This document shows positions 1 through 7,700 of a DNA stretch of 64,000 bases, one piece after another. The stretch comes from Streptomyces sp. CB01580 (GTDB lineage: Bacteria; Actinomycetota; Actinomycetes; Streptomycetales; Streptomycetaceae): assembly GCF_001905795.1 (NCBI RefSeq), contig NZ_LIXJ01000018.1, positions 88,502 through 152,501 of the forward strand, in the 5' to 3' direction. Made by a program: the position numbers and the translations under genes. Within the stretch, counting starts at the first letter, position 1. Each line of letters opens with the position of its first letter. The notes below the pieces were generated by a model that was given only the letters and a program-made list of their open reading frames with translations, did no database searches and had not been told where the DNA came from.

Positions 1-147
1 GCCACGCCCGGCATCGGAGCCGCTGTGGACACTGCCCGCATGGTCGGGCCGGGACAGGCACGTCCCGGCCGTACGGCAGCGGGCTCGGACGCCTCGTGCG
101 ACCCGCAGGGTGGCTTCGTCAAGGACGAGGACGATCTCGTTGGCTGA
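1..147 (+). CDS. C-terminal end of an unidentified protein (5' end outside window)
   Basis: Frame 1 is open from the first base to a TGA at 145-147 and gives about 48 residues ending in an acidic stretch, VKDEDDLVG. I do not recognise the family. The stop overlaps the likely TTG start of the next gene (140-142), the usual sign of translational coupling in Streptomyces, so this is probably the preceding gene of the DUF4407/PycTM operon. It could instead be chance open frame in GC-rich DNA. The missing upstream sequence would settle both its identity and the nature of the cluster. Confidence 0.4.
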   Translation, partial: ATPGIGAAVDTARMVGPGQARPGRTAAGSDASCDPQGGFVKDEDDLVG

Positions 148-1561
148 CTCCTTGACGAACCATGCGACTGCTTCCGGCGCGGTGGGCAGCCAGGACACCG
201 GCGATGGAGTTGCTTCTCATACTGCGAACGGCCGAACCACTTTCCGCAATACCGGCGATGGTGCCCCGGCCGAGACCACCCGTCGGCGCTTTGAGTCCGA
301 CGCCGCACGACGTCTGCGTGCCCTGACCGGCGTTGACGAGGAACTGCTGGCCAGAGTCAAGTACGAGCGGAGCAAGTACACGGCCCTCGGCGGGGTGGTG
401 CTCGGTACCTCCGTCATTGCGGCGTTTTCCATGTGGAACTTCGCGGCTGAGGCACTTGGCGGGGTTTCCGTCGCTGCCTTGGTTCCGACCGTCATATGGA
501 TGCTGTTCGTGCTCAACCTCGACCGTTGGTTGGTCACACCGCAGCCGAACATGCGGCGACGGGTCGGGCCTCTCCTCACGCGCCTGCTGATCGCCCTGCT
601 GCTCGGCGCTGTGATTGCCGAGCCGCTGGTGCTGCGCATTTTCCAGACAGCCATCGAGGAACGCGTCGCGGACGAACGCACCGACGTCATCGACAGGATG
701 CGTACGAACCTGGTTCGCTGCAACCCGGTGCCACCCACGACACAGACCGTCGCCCTGAAAGACTGCGACAGGCGGTACGTCCTCTCCTTCCGCGCGACGC
801 CGGCGGAACGGGTCGAGGAATTGACCGCCTTGCGTTCGGACGCAGCCGCCTTGCAGAAGCGGGTCGACCGGGACACCACCAGACTGGAAGCCATCGACTC
901 CGAGGTACGGGACGAATGCCGCCGACTGATCCGCATAGCCGCCACCGGCTTGTATCAGCGGACGTCCGAGTGCCTGCGTCTGCGCGAGAAGGCACAGGAC
1001 TACCGGACCACCCATCGCACCAGTGAGAACGAGAAGCGCCTTGTCGGCATGAACACCCGTATCTCGAAGATCGAGGCCGGGCTGACCTCGTCACGTGGTT
1101 CCTTCCTCAAGGCACGGGCCGACGGCATCGAGCGGCGGCTGGACGAGGAACGCGCCAAGCAGAAGGAGATCGGTGTCCTGGAACGGATCCGGACGCTTGA
1201 TGAACTCGCGAGTGGGAATCCGGTGTTGTTCGTGGGCATCTGGCTGGTGCGCCTGCTGTTCGTGCTCCTGGATGTGCTCCCGGTGCTGGTGAAGTACCTG
1301 ACCGGCGAGACCGCGTACGACCGGATGCTCACCAGCGAAAGCAACAGCGCGGTCAAGATTCATGGCGAGGAAGTCCGGCTTGCCGAACGTCGGGCCATCG
1401 CAGACCTTGAGATAGCCCAGGACGCCATCGAACAGACGGTCCGGCGTCATCGCGCCGAGTCGGAGGCGGCGTTCCGGGAGCATGCAGCAGCGATGAACAT
1501 CCGGGTCCGACAAGCGGTGAACTCGCTGGAGGACGAGATCCGCCGCTCGTCGACGGTCTGA
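110..1561 (+). CDS. DUF4407 domain membrane protein
   Basis: This 483-residue protein matches the DUF4407 family. Three membrane segments lie at about residues 90-200, the second ending in the family-typical motif NLDRWLV. A long charged, coiled-coil-like stretch covers about residues 230-370. A fourth membrane segment (LFVGIWLVRLLFVLLDVLPVL) lies near 395, before a helical Arg/Glu-rich tail. The family has no established reaction. The GTG at 110 is the longest start. A TTG at 140 is attractive because it follows an AGGACGAGG stretch and overlaps the preceding stop. An ATG-started PycTM-like gene follows after 88 bp on the same strand, so the two are probably co-transcribed. Membrane location is inferred from hydrophobicity, and any role in defence is inference from the neighbour. 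Confidence 0.85.
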   Translation: MASSRTRTISLADSLTNHATASGAVGSQDTGDGVASHTANGRTTFRNTGDGAPAETTRRRFESDAARRLRALTGVDEELLARVKYERSKYTALGGVVLGTSVIAAFSMWNFAAEALGGVSVAALVPTVIWMLFVLNLDRWLVTPQPNMRRRVGPLLTRLLIALLLGAVIAEPLVLRIFQTAIEERVADERTDVIDRMRTNLVRCNPVPPTTQTVALKDCDRRYVLSFRATPAERVEELTALRSDAAALQKRVDRDTTRLEAIDSEVRDECRRLIRIAATGLYQRTSECLRLREKAQDYRTTHRTSENEKRLVGMNTRISKIEAGLTSSRGSFLKARADGIERRLDEERAKQKEIGVLERIRTLDELASGNPVLFVGIWLVRLLFVLLDVLPVLVKYLTGETAYDRMLTSESNSAVKIHGEEVRLAERRAIADLEIAQDAIEQTVRRHRAESEAAFREHAAAMNIRVRQAVNSLEDEIRRSSTV

Positions 1562-1649
1562 ACACATCAGCCATCCACCAGGAACACAGCACCACGGCCG
1601 CCCCGCGCGCCGGGGCGGCCGCCAGACACTGACGGAAGGAGTGCGAGCT

Positions 1650-2189
1650 ATGACCACACCCAGAGGCGACTCCGACACGGACCTGGGCACCAACACGGCG
1701 GCCGGCCATGGTGCGCAACTCGCGAGAGTCCTGCTGTTCGAGGCTCGTGAGGAACTCGCAAGGGCCGACAACAAGGCCGGCCTCATGCTGGCGTCCCTGG
1801 GTGCGGCCCTGACCGCCCTGCTCGGCGCGATCGGCAGCGGCATCATTGCCCTGCGAAACTACCCGGTCGTGCCGCAGCTCCTTCTCTGGGTGGGATGCGC
1901 CGCCTGCGTACCAGCAGTCGTCCTGCTGGGCCTGGCCGTGGCTCCACGGCTTGGAAGCCCCCGCCGCTCGCGTACTCACTACTTCGGTGACGCGAGGCTG
2001 GCGATGTCGGTCACACACATGGAGCGGGCGGTCCGCCGTACCGACCCCGTGTACCGGGACCTGAGTCAACTGGCGACCCTGTCCCACATCGCCTGGATCA
2101 AATTCCGCTGTATACGGCACGCACTGGCCTGGGCCGCGGTCTTCTTCGCCCTCACGCTGCTGGGCATAGTGACAGGAGCATCGACTTAG
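1650..2189 (+). CDS. Pycsar effector-like membrane protein (PycTM / DUF5706 family)
   Basis: This 179-residue protein starts at an ATG eight bases after a strong GGAAGGAG. It shows the hallmarks of the PycTM family. A soluble helix carries the signature RADNKAGLMLA, followed directly by a membrane segment and a second one (residues about 50-110). A conserved region follows with YFGDARL and an HIAWIKFR motif, and the protein ends in a terminal membrane helix. In characterised Pycsar systems a cyclic-pyrimidine-activated TM effector of this type depolarises the infected cell. No nucleotide cyclase is visible in the 1.6 kb upstream; it may lie left of the window or be absent. The pairing with DUF4407 and the position at a tRNA 3' end suggest accessory defence DNA. 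Function here is inferred from family resemblance only. Confidence 0.8.
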   Translation: MTTPRGDSDTDLGTNTAAGHGAQLARVLLFEAREELARADNKAGLMLASLGAALTALLGAIGSGIIALRNYPVVPQLLLWVGCAACVPAVVLLGLAVAPRLGSPRRSRTHYFGDARLAMSVTHMERAVRRTDPVYRDLSQLATLSHIAWIKFRCIRHALAWAAVFFALTLLGIVTGAST

Positions 2190-2488
2190 CGGAACCCGGA
2201 CAGGACGGAGGGCAGGCCATCCGATCGCAACGCGAAGCGGTGGGGCATGGCCGCTCCCGCTCACTGCGGAGCGGGTGGCGTGCAGGGAGCGAGCCGGAGC
2301 GTCGGTGTGGCACGCTGCGCCGGTCCCGCCCGGGGCCACCGACGTCGGTGATGGCACTCTCTCTCTGATGCTGGCACTGGTGAGGCTACGCGTTGGAGGG
2401 TGTGCGACCGATGTCTGCTCGACTGGAAAACCACTCAGGGGCCCGACCCGCTTTCGCGGATCAGGCCCCTGACCTGGTATTTCAGCTG
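2190..2488. other. gene-less spacer between PycTM-like gene and tRNA-Pro
   Basis: About 300 bp without a convincing reading frame. It contains the terminator hairpin of the tRNA-Pro transcript at its right end. As the DNA immediately 3' of a tRNA gene it is where an attachment-site remnant would be sought. I see no second copy of the tRNA end inside the window. Confidence 0.5.
2436..2471 (-). terminator. hairpin terminator downstream of tRNA-Pro
   Basis: The arms CAGGGGCC (2436-2443) and GGCCCCTG (2464-2471) are fully complementary, and an inner CCGC/GCGG pair adds stability. It lies 18 bases past the 3' end of the tRNA on the minus strand. There is no strong T-run, as is common in Streptomyces. 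Confidence 0.6.
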
Positions 2489-2562
2489 TCGGGGTGGCGG
2501 GATTTGAACCCACGACCTCTTCGTCCCGAACGAAGCGCGCTGCCAAGCTGCGCTACACCCCG
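2489..2562 (-). tRNA. tRNA-Pro(CGG)
   Basis: A 74-nt cloverleaf on the minus strand. The acceptor pair is CGGGGTG/CACCCCG with discriminator A. The anticodon stem CTTCG/CGAAG encloses a loop TTCGGGA, giving anticodon CGG. The T-arm sequence is GGGTTCAAATCCC. No CCA is encoded. Its 3' end faces the DUF4407/PycTM cluster, so elements integrating at the tRNA 3' end would sit exactly there. Confidence 0.95.
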
Positions 2563-2691
2563 ATCGTCGCCGGTCTCCCGGCGACATCGATTACTTTAGC
2601 CCACCCGAGCCCGCAGACGAAATCCGGTTTATGTCCTGCTCACGGGGCCGAGCCCGGCGGCGGCCGTCGACGCCGGGCGTGGGGCGCGGGA

Positions 2692-3630
2692 TCAGTCGCG
2701 GGGCGTCAGGGTCAGGAGGGTCGCCTCCGGGGGGCAGGCGAAGCGGACCGGGGTGTAGCGGTTGGTGCCGCAGCCCGCGGAGACGTGGAGGTAGGACCGG
2801 TGGCCACCGGCGGCGTGGGAGGAGAGGCCCTTGACCCGGTCGGTGTCCAGGTCGCAGTTGGTGACCAGGGCCCCGTAGAAGGGGACGCAGAGCTGGCCAC
2901 CGTGAGTGTGACCGGCCAGGATCAGGGGGTAACCGTCCCGGGTGAAGGCGTCCAGGGAGCGCAGATAGGGGGCGTGGACGACGCCGATGGAGAGGTCGGC
3001 GCCCGTTTCGGGGCCGCCCGACACCTCGGCGTAGCGGTCGCGCTTGATGTGCGGGTCGTCGAGGCCGGTGAAGGCGATGTCCAGGCCGTCGATCTTGAGG
3101 TGACCGCGAGTGTTGGACAGACCGAGCCACCCCGCCTCGTCGAAGGCGTCGCGCATGGGCTCCCACGGGTTGTGGACGGCGCCGACCACGGGGGCGTTCC
3201 CGTTGAGGCCGTGCCTGCCCTGGACCTTCTCGACGAGGTAGCGGGCGGGATTGCGGGGCTTGGGGCCGTAGTAGTCGTTGGAGCCGAAGACGTACACACC
3301 CGGGAACCCCATCAGCGGGCCGAGCGCGTCGAGCAGCTCGGGTACGGCCTCGGGGTCGGAGAGGTTGTCGCCGGTGTTCACGACGAAGTCGGGGCGCAGA
3401 CCTGCCAGCGACTGCAGCCAGGCGCGCTTCTTGCGCTGGCCGCTCACCATGTGGATGTCGGAGATCTGCAGTACGCGCAACGGGCGCGCCCCCTGCGGAA
3501 GGACGGGTACGGCCACCCGCCGGAGGCGGAACGAGCGGGCCTCGAATCCGGCGGCGTAGGCGAGGCCGGCCGCCCCGATCGCCGCGCCGACTGCCGTGAT
3601 TTTCAGGGGAAGTCCGTAGCGTGCACGCAT
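2692..3630 (-). CDS. membrane-anchored metallophosphoesterase
   Basis: A 312-residue calcineurin-like phosphoesterase. An N-terminal membrane helix (about residues 8-28) is followed by metal-binding motifs in the usual order: SDIHMV (about 55), GDN (about 86), the GSND motif (about 117) and GHTHGG (about 246). It probably hydrolyses a phosphoester at the membrane; the substrate is unknown. The start is the ATG at 3630 (MRARYG), because the open frame upstream is Arg/Pro-rich and lacks family sequence. The ribosome site is weak. It is divergent from the YqeY gene with about 180 bp between them. Confidence 0.9.
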   Translation of the reverse strand: MRARYGLPLKITAVGAAIGAAGLAYAAGFEARSFRLRRVAVPVLPQGARPLRVLQISDIHMVSGQRKKRAWLQSLAGLRPDFVVNTGDNLSDPEAVPELLDALGPLMGFPGVYVFGSNDYYGPKPRNPARYLVEKVQGRHGLNGNAPVVGAVHNPWEPMRDAFDEAGWLGLSNTRGHLKIDGLDIAFTGLDDPHIKRDRYAEVSGGPETGADLSIGVVHAPYLRSLDAFTRDGYPLILAGHTHGGQLCVPFYGALVTNCDLDTDRVKGLSSHAAGGHRSYLHVSAGCGTNRYTPVRFACPPEATLLTLTPRD

Positions 3631-3811
3631 GTGTCCATCGTCGCAGACGCGGTGCCGCGCCCGAAAAGGCGGCGGGGCCGGAGACCGGCGCTGCGGGGCC
3701 GGGACACGAGAGCGGTCGGAGCGTGACGGGAGAGCGGCGGCTCGGGGAAGCCGCGGGGACTCGGGAGAAACCTGCGGGCGGCGGAGGCCGTGTACCTGCC
3801 ACAATCAGCAC

Positions 3812-4276
3812 ATGACCACGCTCAAGTCCAAGCTGCAGGAAGACCTCACCACGGCCATCAAGGCGCGTGACGAGCTGACCTCGTCCACGCTCCGCCTGAC
3901 CCTCACCGCCATCGCGAAGGAGGAGGTCAGCGGCACGTCGGCGCGCGAGCTCTCCGACGACGAGGTGCAGAAGGTGATCGCCAAGGAGGCGAAGAAGCGC
4001 CGTGAGGCGGCCGAGGCGTTCGCCCAGGGCGGCCGGACCGAGCAGGCCGAGCGGGAGAAGGCGGAGGGCGAGATCCTCGACGCCTACCTGCCGAAGCAGC
4101 TGAGCGACGACGAGCTGGCCGCGATCGTGGCATCCGGTGTCGAGGAGGCGAAGGCCGCCGGGGCCGAGGGACCGCGGGCCATGGGTGCCGTCATGAAGAT
4201 CGTGACCCCCAAGGTCGCGGGGCGGGCGGACGGCGGCCGTGTGGCGGCCGCCGTGAAGAAGCTCCTGGCGGGCTGA
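3812..4276 (+). CDS. GatB/YqeY domain protein
   Basis: A 154-residue protein of the YqeY family, related to the tail domain of GatB. It begins MTTLKSKLQEDL with a run of helices (AIKARDELTSSTLRLTLTAI), carries the family motif LPKQLSDDEL in the middle, and ends in MGAVMKIVTPKVAGRADG. The family is thought to interact with tRNA or amidotransferase complexes, but its role as a free protein is not settled. It is monocistronic, ending in front of a very strong inverted repeat shared with the convergent PBP gene. Confidence 0.92.
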   Translation: MTTLKSKLQEDLTTAIKARDELTSSTLRLTLTAIAKEEVSGTSARELSDDEVQKVIAKEAKKRREAAEAFAQGGRTEQAEREKAEGEILDAYLPKQLSDDELAAIVASGVEEAKAAGAEGPRAMGAVMKIVTPKVAGRADGGRVAAAVKKLLAG

Positions 4277-4480
4277 GACCGCCGCCGCGCGGAGCGCACT
4301 CGCATGGCATGCCGAGCGCGTGCGGGGTACGTGCGGATGCGCAGGGCGTCCGGATGGACGCGGATGCGCGCGGTATGGCGGATGCGCGCGGCAGGTACGA
4401 CGCGACGAACGTCCTGTACGAGGCGATGAACATCTGGTACATGTGACGAACGCGCAGGCACGTACGACCGCCGCGCGGCA
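4277..4480. other. spacer rich in short GTACG/GCGCG motifs
   Basis: About 200 bp of repetitive GCGGATGCGCG and CGTACGACG motifs with no convincing gene. It leads into the 29-bp inverted repeat that separates the convergent yqeY and PBP genes. Confidence 0.4.
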
Positions 4481-4542
4481 CGTACGACGAAGGTGGGGCT
4501 CCCGGACCGCGACCGGTCCGGGAGCCCCACCTTCGTCGTACG
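4481..4542. terminator. bidirectional terminator, perfect 29-bp inverted repeat
   Basis: Positions 4481-4509 and 4514-4542 are exact reverse complements around a 4-nt loop CGAC. The stem core is GGTGGGGCTCCCGGACC. It sits between two convergent genes, ending 17 bases from the PBP stop, so it can terminate both. No T-run is present. The stem length is unusual for a plain terminator. Confidence 0.85.
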
Positions 4543-4559
4543 CCCTGTACGGATACGGG

Positions 4560-6842
4560 TCAGGGCCCCTGCGTTCCGTCGTTGCCCTGGCCTTGGGGGT
4601 TTCCGTTGTTCCCACCGATCAGGTCCGGCGGGATGGTGAAGCCGGGGAACGGGTTCTTGCCGCCGGGGCGCCCGCCCGGCCCATGACCGGGCCCGCCGGG
4701 GTGGTCGGGGCGATCCGGTCGGTCGTCTCCGTCGCCGGGCCGGCCCTTGCCGGGATCAGGCTTCTGGCTCTTCGCCGGGTCCGGGATGTTGATGGTGTTG
4801 AAGGAGGGGGCGGGCAGCCCATTGAGGGCGCCCGTCATCGCGTCACGCCAGATCGGTCCGGGTACCTGCCCGCCGTACACCTTGGGCTGGTACACGCCGC
4901 CGATGTTGATGTTCACCATCTCGACGTCCTGGGACGGGCTGCCGACCCATACAGCGCCGGACAGGTTCGGCGTGTAACCGACGAACCAGGCGTTCTTGCG
5001 GGCGTCGGTCGTACCGGTCTTGCCCGCGTTGTCGCGGCTGCCGAGCCCCGCCTGCTGACCCGTACCGGAGTCGACCACCCCGCGCAGCAGGGAGTTGACG
5101 GTGTCGGCCGTCGTCTGGGACATGGCCGTCGAGCACTTGCTCTTCGGCACGGGGAGCGACTTGCCGTCCGCCGTCCTGGCCGACTCGATGGCGATCGGCG
5201 TGCAGTACGTGCCGCGGTTGGCGAAGGCGGCGTACGCGCTGGCCATCGTCAGCGGGGACAGGCCGTCGGAGCCGAGGGTCAGGGTGGACGGGTTCTGCGG
5301 CAGCTTGCTGCCGTCGCCCTGCACCACACCCAGCTTGTCGGTCATCTGGGAGACTGGGCACATGCCGATGTCCTCGAGCATCTGCACGAAGTAGGTGTTG
5401 ACGGACTTCTCCATCGCCTCCTTCAGCGCGTAGGGGCCCCGCTCGGACTCGTTCTCGTTCTCCAGGTGATACTTCGGCACACGGTCGTTGACCCACGGCT
5501 TCCCGCAGGTCCGTACCGTGTCCGGGTAGTCCATCTCGTACGGGGACGAGTAGGCCTGGGTCGCCGGCTTGCCGCCCTCCAGGGCCGCCGCGGCGAGAAA
5601 CGGCTTGAACGTCGAACCGGTCGGGAAGCCGAAGTTCGAGCCGCCCATGTCCTTGTCGACGGAGTAGTTGTACTGGGTTTCGTTGGGCCCGAAGCCGTAC
5701 GGCCTGGACTGGCCCATCGCCATGATCTTGCCCGTGCCGGGCTGGACCAGCGTCACGGCCGTCGCGACCTTGTCCGTCTTGTAGACGTGGTTCTTGATCG
5801 AGTTCTGCGCCGACTGCTGGGACTGCGGGTCGAGCGTCGTGCGGATCGTCAGGCCGCCCTGGTTCCAGATCTTGGCCCGGTCCTCCTTGGTCTTGCCGAA
5901 GGCGGGGTCGGTGAGGAAGACGTTGCGCACGTAGTCGCAGAAGAACCCGGCGCCGCTGACGGCCGTGATGCAGCCGTTCTTCGGCTTCTTGACCTTCAGC
6001 TTGATCGGGTTCGCCTTCGCCTTGTCGGCCTCGGCCTGTGTGATGGAGCCGACGTCGGCCATCCGCTGGAGCACGATGTTGCGGCGCTTGGTCGCCTCCT
6101 TCGGGTCGTTGACCGGGTCGAAGCGGCTCGGCGACTGCACGACCCCGGCCAGCAGCGCGGACTCCTCCAGCGTCAGGTTCTTCGCCGACTTGGAGAAGTA
6201 GCGCTGGGAGGCGGCCTCGACGCCGTACGCCTGCTGACCGAAGAAGGTGATGTTGAGGTAGTTCGCCAGGATCCGCTTCTTGCCGAGCTTCTCCTCGACC
6301 TGGATGGCGTACTTCAGCTCCTGGATCTTGCGGCCCATGGTCTGCTGCGTGGCCTGCGCGACCTTGTCCGGGTCGTCACCGGCCTCCTCGACGAACACGT
6401 TCTTCACGTACTGCTGGGTGAGCGTCGAGGCGCCCTGCGCGGTTCCGCCGGTCTGCACGTTGCGGTTCAGGGCGCGCAGGATGCCCTTGAGGTCGATCGC
6501 CCCGTGCTCGTAGAAACGGGCGTCCTCGATCGCCACGATCGCCTGCTGCATGTACGGCGAGATGTCCTTCAGCTTCACCACCGTGCGGTCACGCGAATAC
6601 ACGGAGGCGATGAGTCCGCCCTTGCTGTCGAGGATCGTGGTGCGCTGACTCAGCGGCGGGGTCTGGAGGTTGGCCGGGATCTCGTCGAATCCCTCGACCG
6701 TTCCCTTGGTGGCGAGCCCCAGGGCTCCGGCGGCCGGCAGCGCGATGCCCGCGAGCACGACTCCGGAGAGCGCGGCGACACCGAGGAACTTGGCGGCCTG
6801 CTGGGTCGTCGAGAGACCCCCGCCCGAGCGCTTCTTTGGCAT
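4560..6842 (-). CDS. bifunctional penicillin-binding protein (class A PBP)
   Basis: A 760-residue class A PBP that polymerises and cross-links peptidoglycan outside the membrane. A short cytoplasmic N-terminus and one membrane helix (about 18-45) precede the glycosyltransferase domain, which has the EDARFYEHGAID motif near 103 and STLTQQYVKN near 140. The transpeptidase domain shows GSTFKPF (catalytic Ser in STFK), SVNTYF and GKTGTTD in order. The C-terminal ~80 residues are a Pro/Gly/Asp-rich flexible tail. It is divergent from wblA across a 386-bp promoter region, as in other Streptomyces. Confidence 0.96.
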   Translation of the reverse strand: MPKKRSGGGLSTTQQAAKFLGVAALSGVVLAGIALPAAGALGLATKGTVEGFDEIPANLQTPPLSQRTTILDSKGGLIASVYSRDRTVVKLKDISPYMQQAIVAIEDARFYEHGAIDLKGILRALNRNVQTGGTAQGASTLTQQYVKNVFVEEAGDDPDKVAQATQQTMGRKIQELKYAIQVEEKLGKKRILANYLNITFFGQQAYGVEAASQRYFSKSAKNLTLEESALLAGVVQSPSRFDPVNDPKEATKRRNIVLQRMADVGSITQAEADKAKANPIKLKVKKPKNGCITAVSGAGFFCDYVRNVFLTDPAFGKTKEDRAKIWNQGGLTIRTTLDPQSQQSAQNSIKNHVYKTDKVATAVTLVQPGTGKIMAMGQSRPYGFGPNETQYNYSVDKDMGGSNFGFPTGSTFKPFLAAAALEGGKPATQAYSSPYEMDYPDTVRTCGKPWVNDRVPKYHLENENESERGPYALKEAMEKSVNTYFVQMLEDIGMCPVSQMTDKLGVVQGDGSKLPQNPSTLTLGSDGLSPLTMASAYAAFANRGTYCTPIAIESARTADGKSLPVPKSKCSTAMSQTTADTVNSLLRGVVDSGTGQQAGLGSRDNAGKTGTTDARKNAWFVGYTPNLSGAVWVGSPSQDVEMVNINIGGVYQPKVYGGQVPGPIWRDAMTGALNGLPAPSFNTINIPDPAKSQKPDPGKGRPGDGDDRPDRPDHPGGPGHGPGGRPGGKNPFPGFTIPPDLIGGNNGNPQGQGNDGTQGP

Positions 6843-7228
6843 GGGGGCAGCCTACGTTCTCATTCGCCGGACACACGTATATGCCTTGGCCTAAGCTGCA
6901 CTCAACTGTCACAGCAGTCCGGTTCCGCACCAACCCCCGTGCGAGATCCGGCCAGGAGTCAGGGCGCTTCCGAATTCGCCGCGTGTGTCATTGAAAGTCC
7001 GTTGCGATCTGGGAGAACTGTCCTGATTCTTAGGGGATATTGGCGTATGTCCTCACCTCACTCCCCTGGGTGATCTGCCGCATACGCATAGTCCGTTCGG
7101 GCCATTCAAGATTGGGCCCGAAGGGGGTGTTGTGCTGTCGCCACCTTCCGTAACGTCCTCAACTGGCAGCGGTGAATATGCCGCTACCGCCGTGGGGGAG
7201 CCTCGATTCGGGAGAGGACGGCGCCGTG
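6843..7228. promoter_or_regulatory. shared PBP/wblA upstream region with BldD-like palindrome and leader hairpin
   Basis: This 386-bp divergent region is less GC-rich than its surroundings. At 7058-7073 TCACTC and GGGTGA form an inverted pair with 4 bases between them. Each half matches a half-site of the BldD consensus (TNACNC / GNGTNA), although BldD sites normally have one base between halves. At 7096-7122 TTCGGGCC and GGCCCGAA form an 8-bp hairpin in what would be the wblA leader. No promoter could be assigned with confidence. Confidence 0.45.
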
Positions 7229-7582
7229 ATGGGCTGGGTAACCGACTGGAGTGCGCAGGCAGCCTGCCGCACTACTGATCCGGATGAACTGTTCGTACAA
7301 GGAGCAGCGCAGAACAGGGCCAAGGCGGTGTGCACCGGATGCCCGGTGCGGACCGAGTGCCTGGCCGACGCTCTGGACAACCGCGTCGAATTCGGCGTGT
7401 GGGGCGGAATGACGGAACGGGAGCGCCGTGCGTTGCTGCGCAGGCGGCCCACCGTCACGTCCTGGCGCCGGCTGCTGGAGACCGCTCGCAGCGAGTACGA
7501 GCAGTCCACGGGAGGCATCCTGCCCGTGGCGATCGGACTGGACGACGACGAACTGCACGAGAGGTACGCCGCTGTGGGATGA
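7229..7582 (+). CDS. wblA: WblA, WhiB-like iron-sulfur transcription regulator
   Basis: A 117-residue WhiB-family protein. Four cysteines bind the 4Fe-4S cluster: C13, then C35-x2-C38-x5-C44. The family G[VI]WGG turn appears as FGVWGGMTE, followed by a basic tail RRALLRRR that contacts DNA or sigma. WblA is known as a global regulator that promotes aerial development and lowers antibiotic production in Streptomyces. The ATG at 7229 follows GGAGAGG; a GTG one codon earlier is possible. The context (PBP divergent, ArsA-like ATPases convergent) matches the wblA locus of S. coelicolor, which supports the name. Confidence 0.95.
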   Translation: MGWVTDWSAQAACRTTDPDELFVQGAAQNRAKAVCTGCPVRTECLADALDNRVEFGVWGGMTERERRALLRRRPTVTSWRRLLETARSEYEQSTGGILPVAIGLDDDELHERYAAVG

Positions 7583-7700
7583 GGCGGGCGCAGGTGGTTG
7601 CGCGGATGCGCCCTCGGGCGGATGTCCGGAGTGCCTCGCCCCGATTGCGAAGCGGACCGTGCCTGGCCGGTCACGCGGCCCCGCCGTCGGGCCCGGACGG

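Noticed and set aside
4320..7073. 917-residue plus-strand open frame
   Set aside because: It lies antisense to the clear PBP gene, has Arg/Gly/Val-rich composition and no domain; a shadow of GC-biased codon use.
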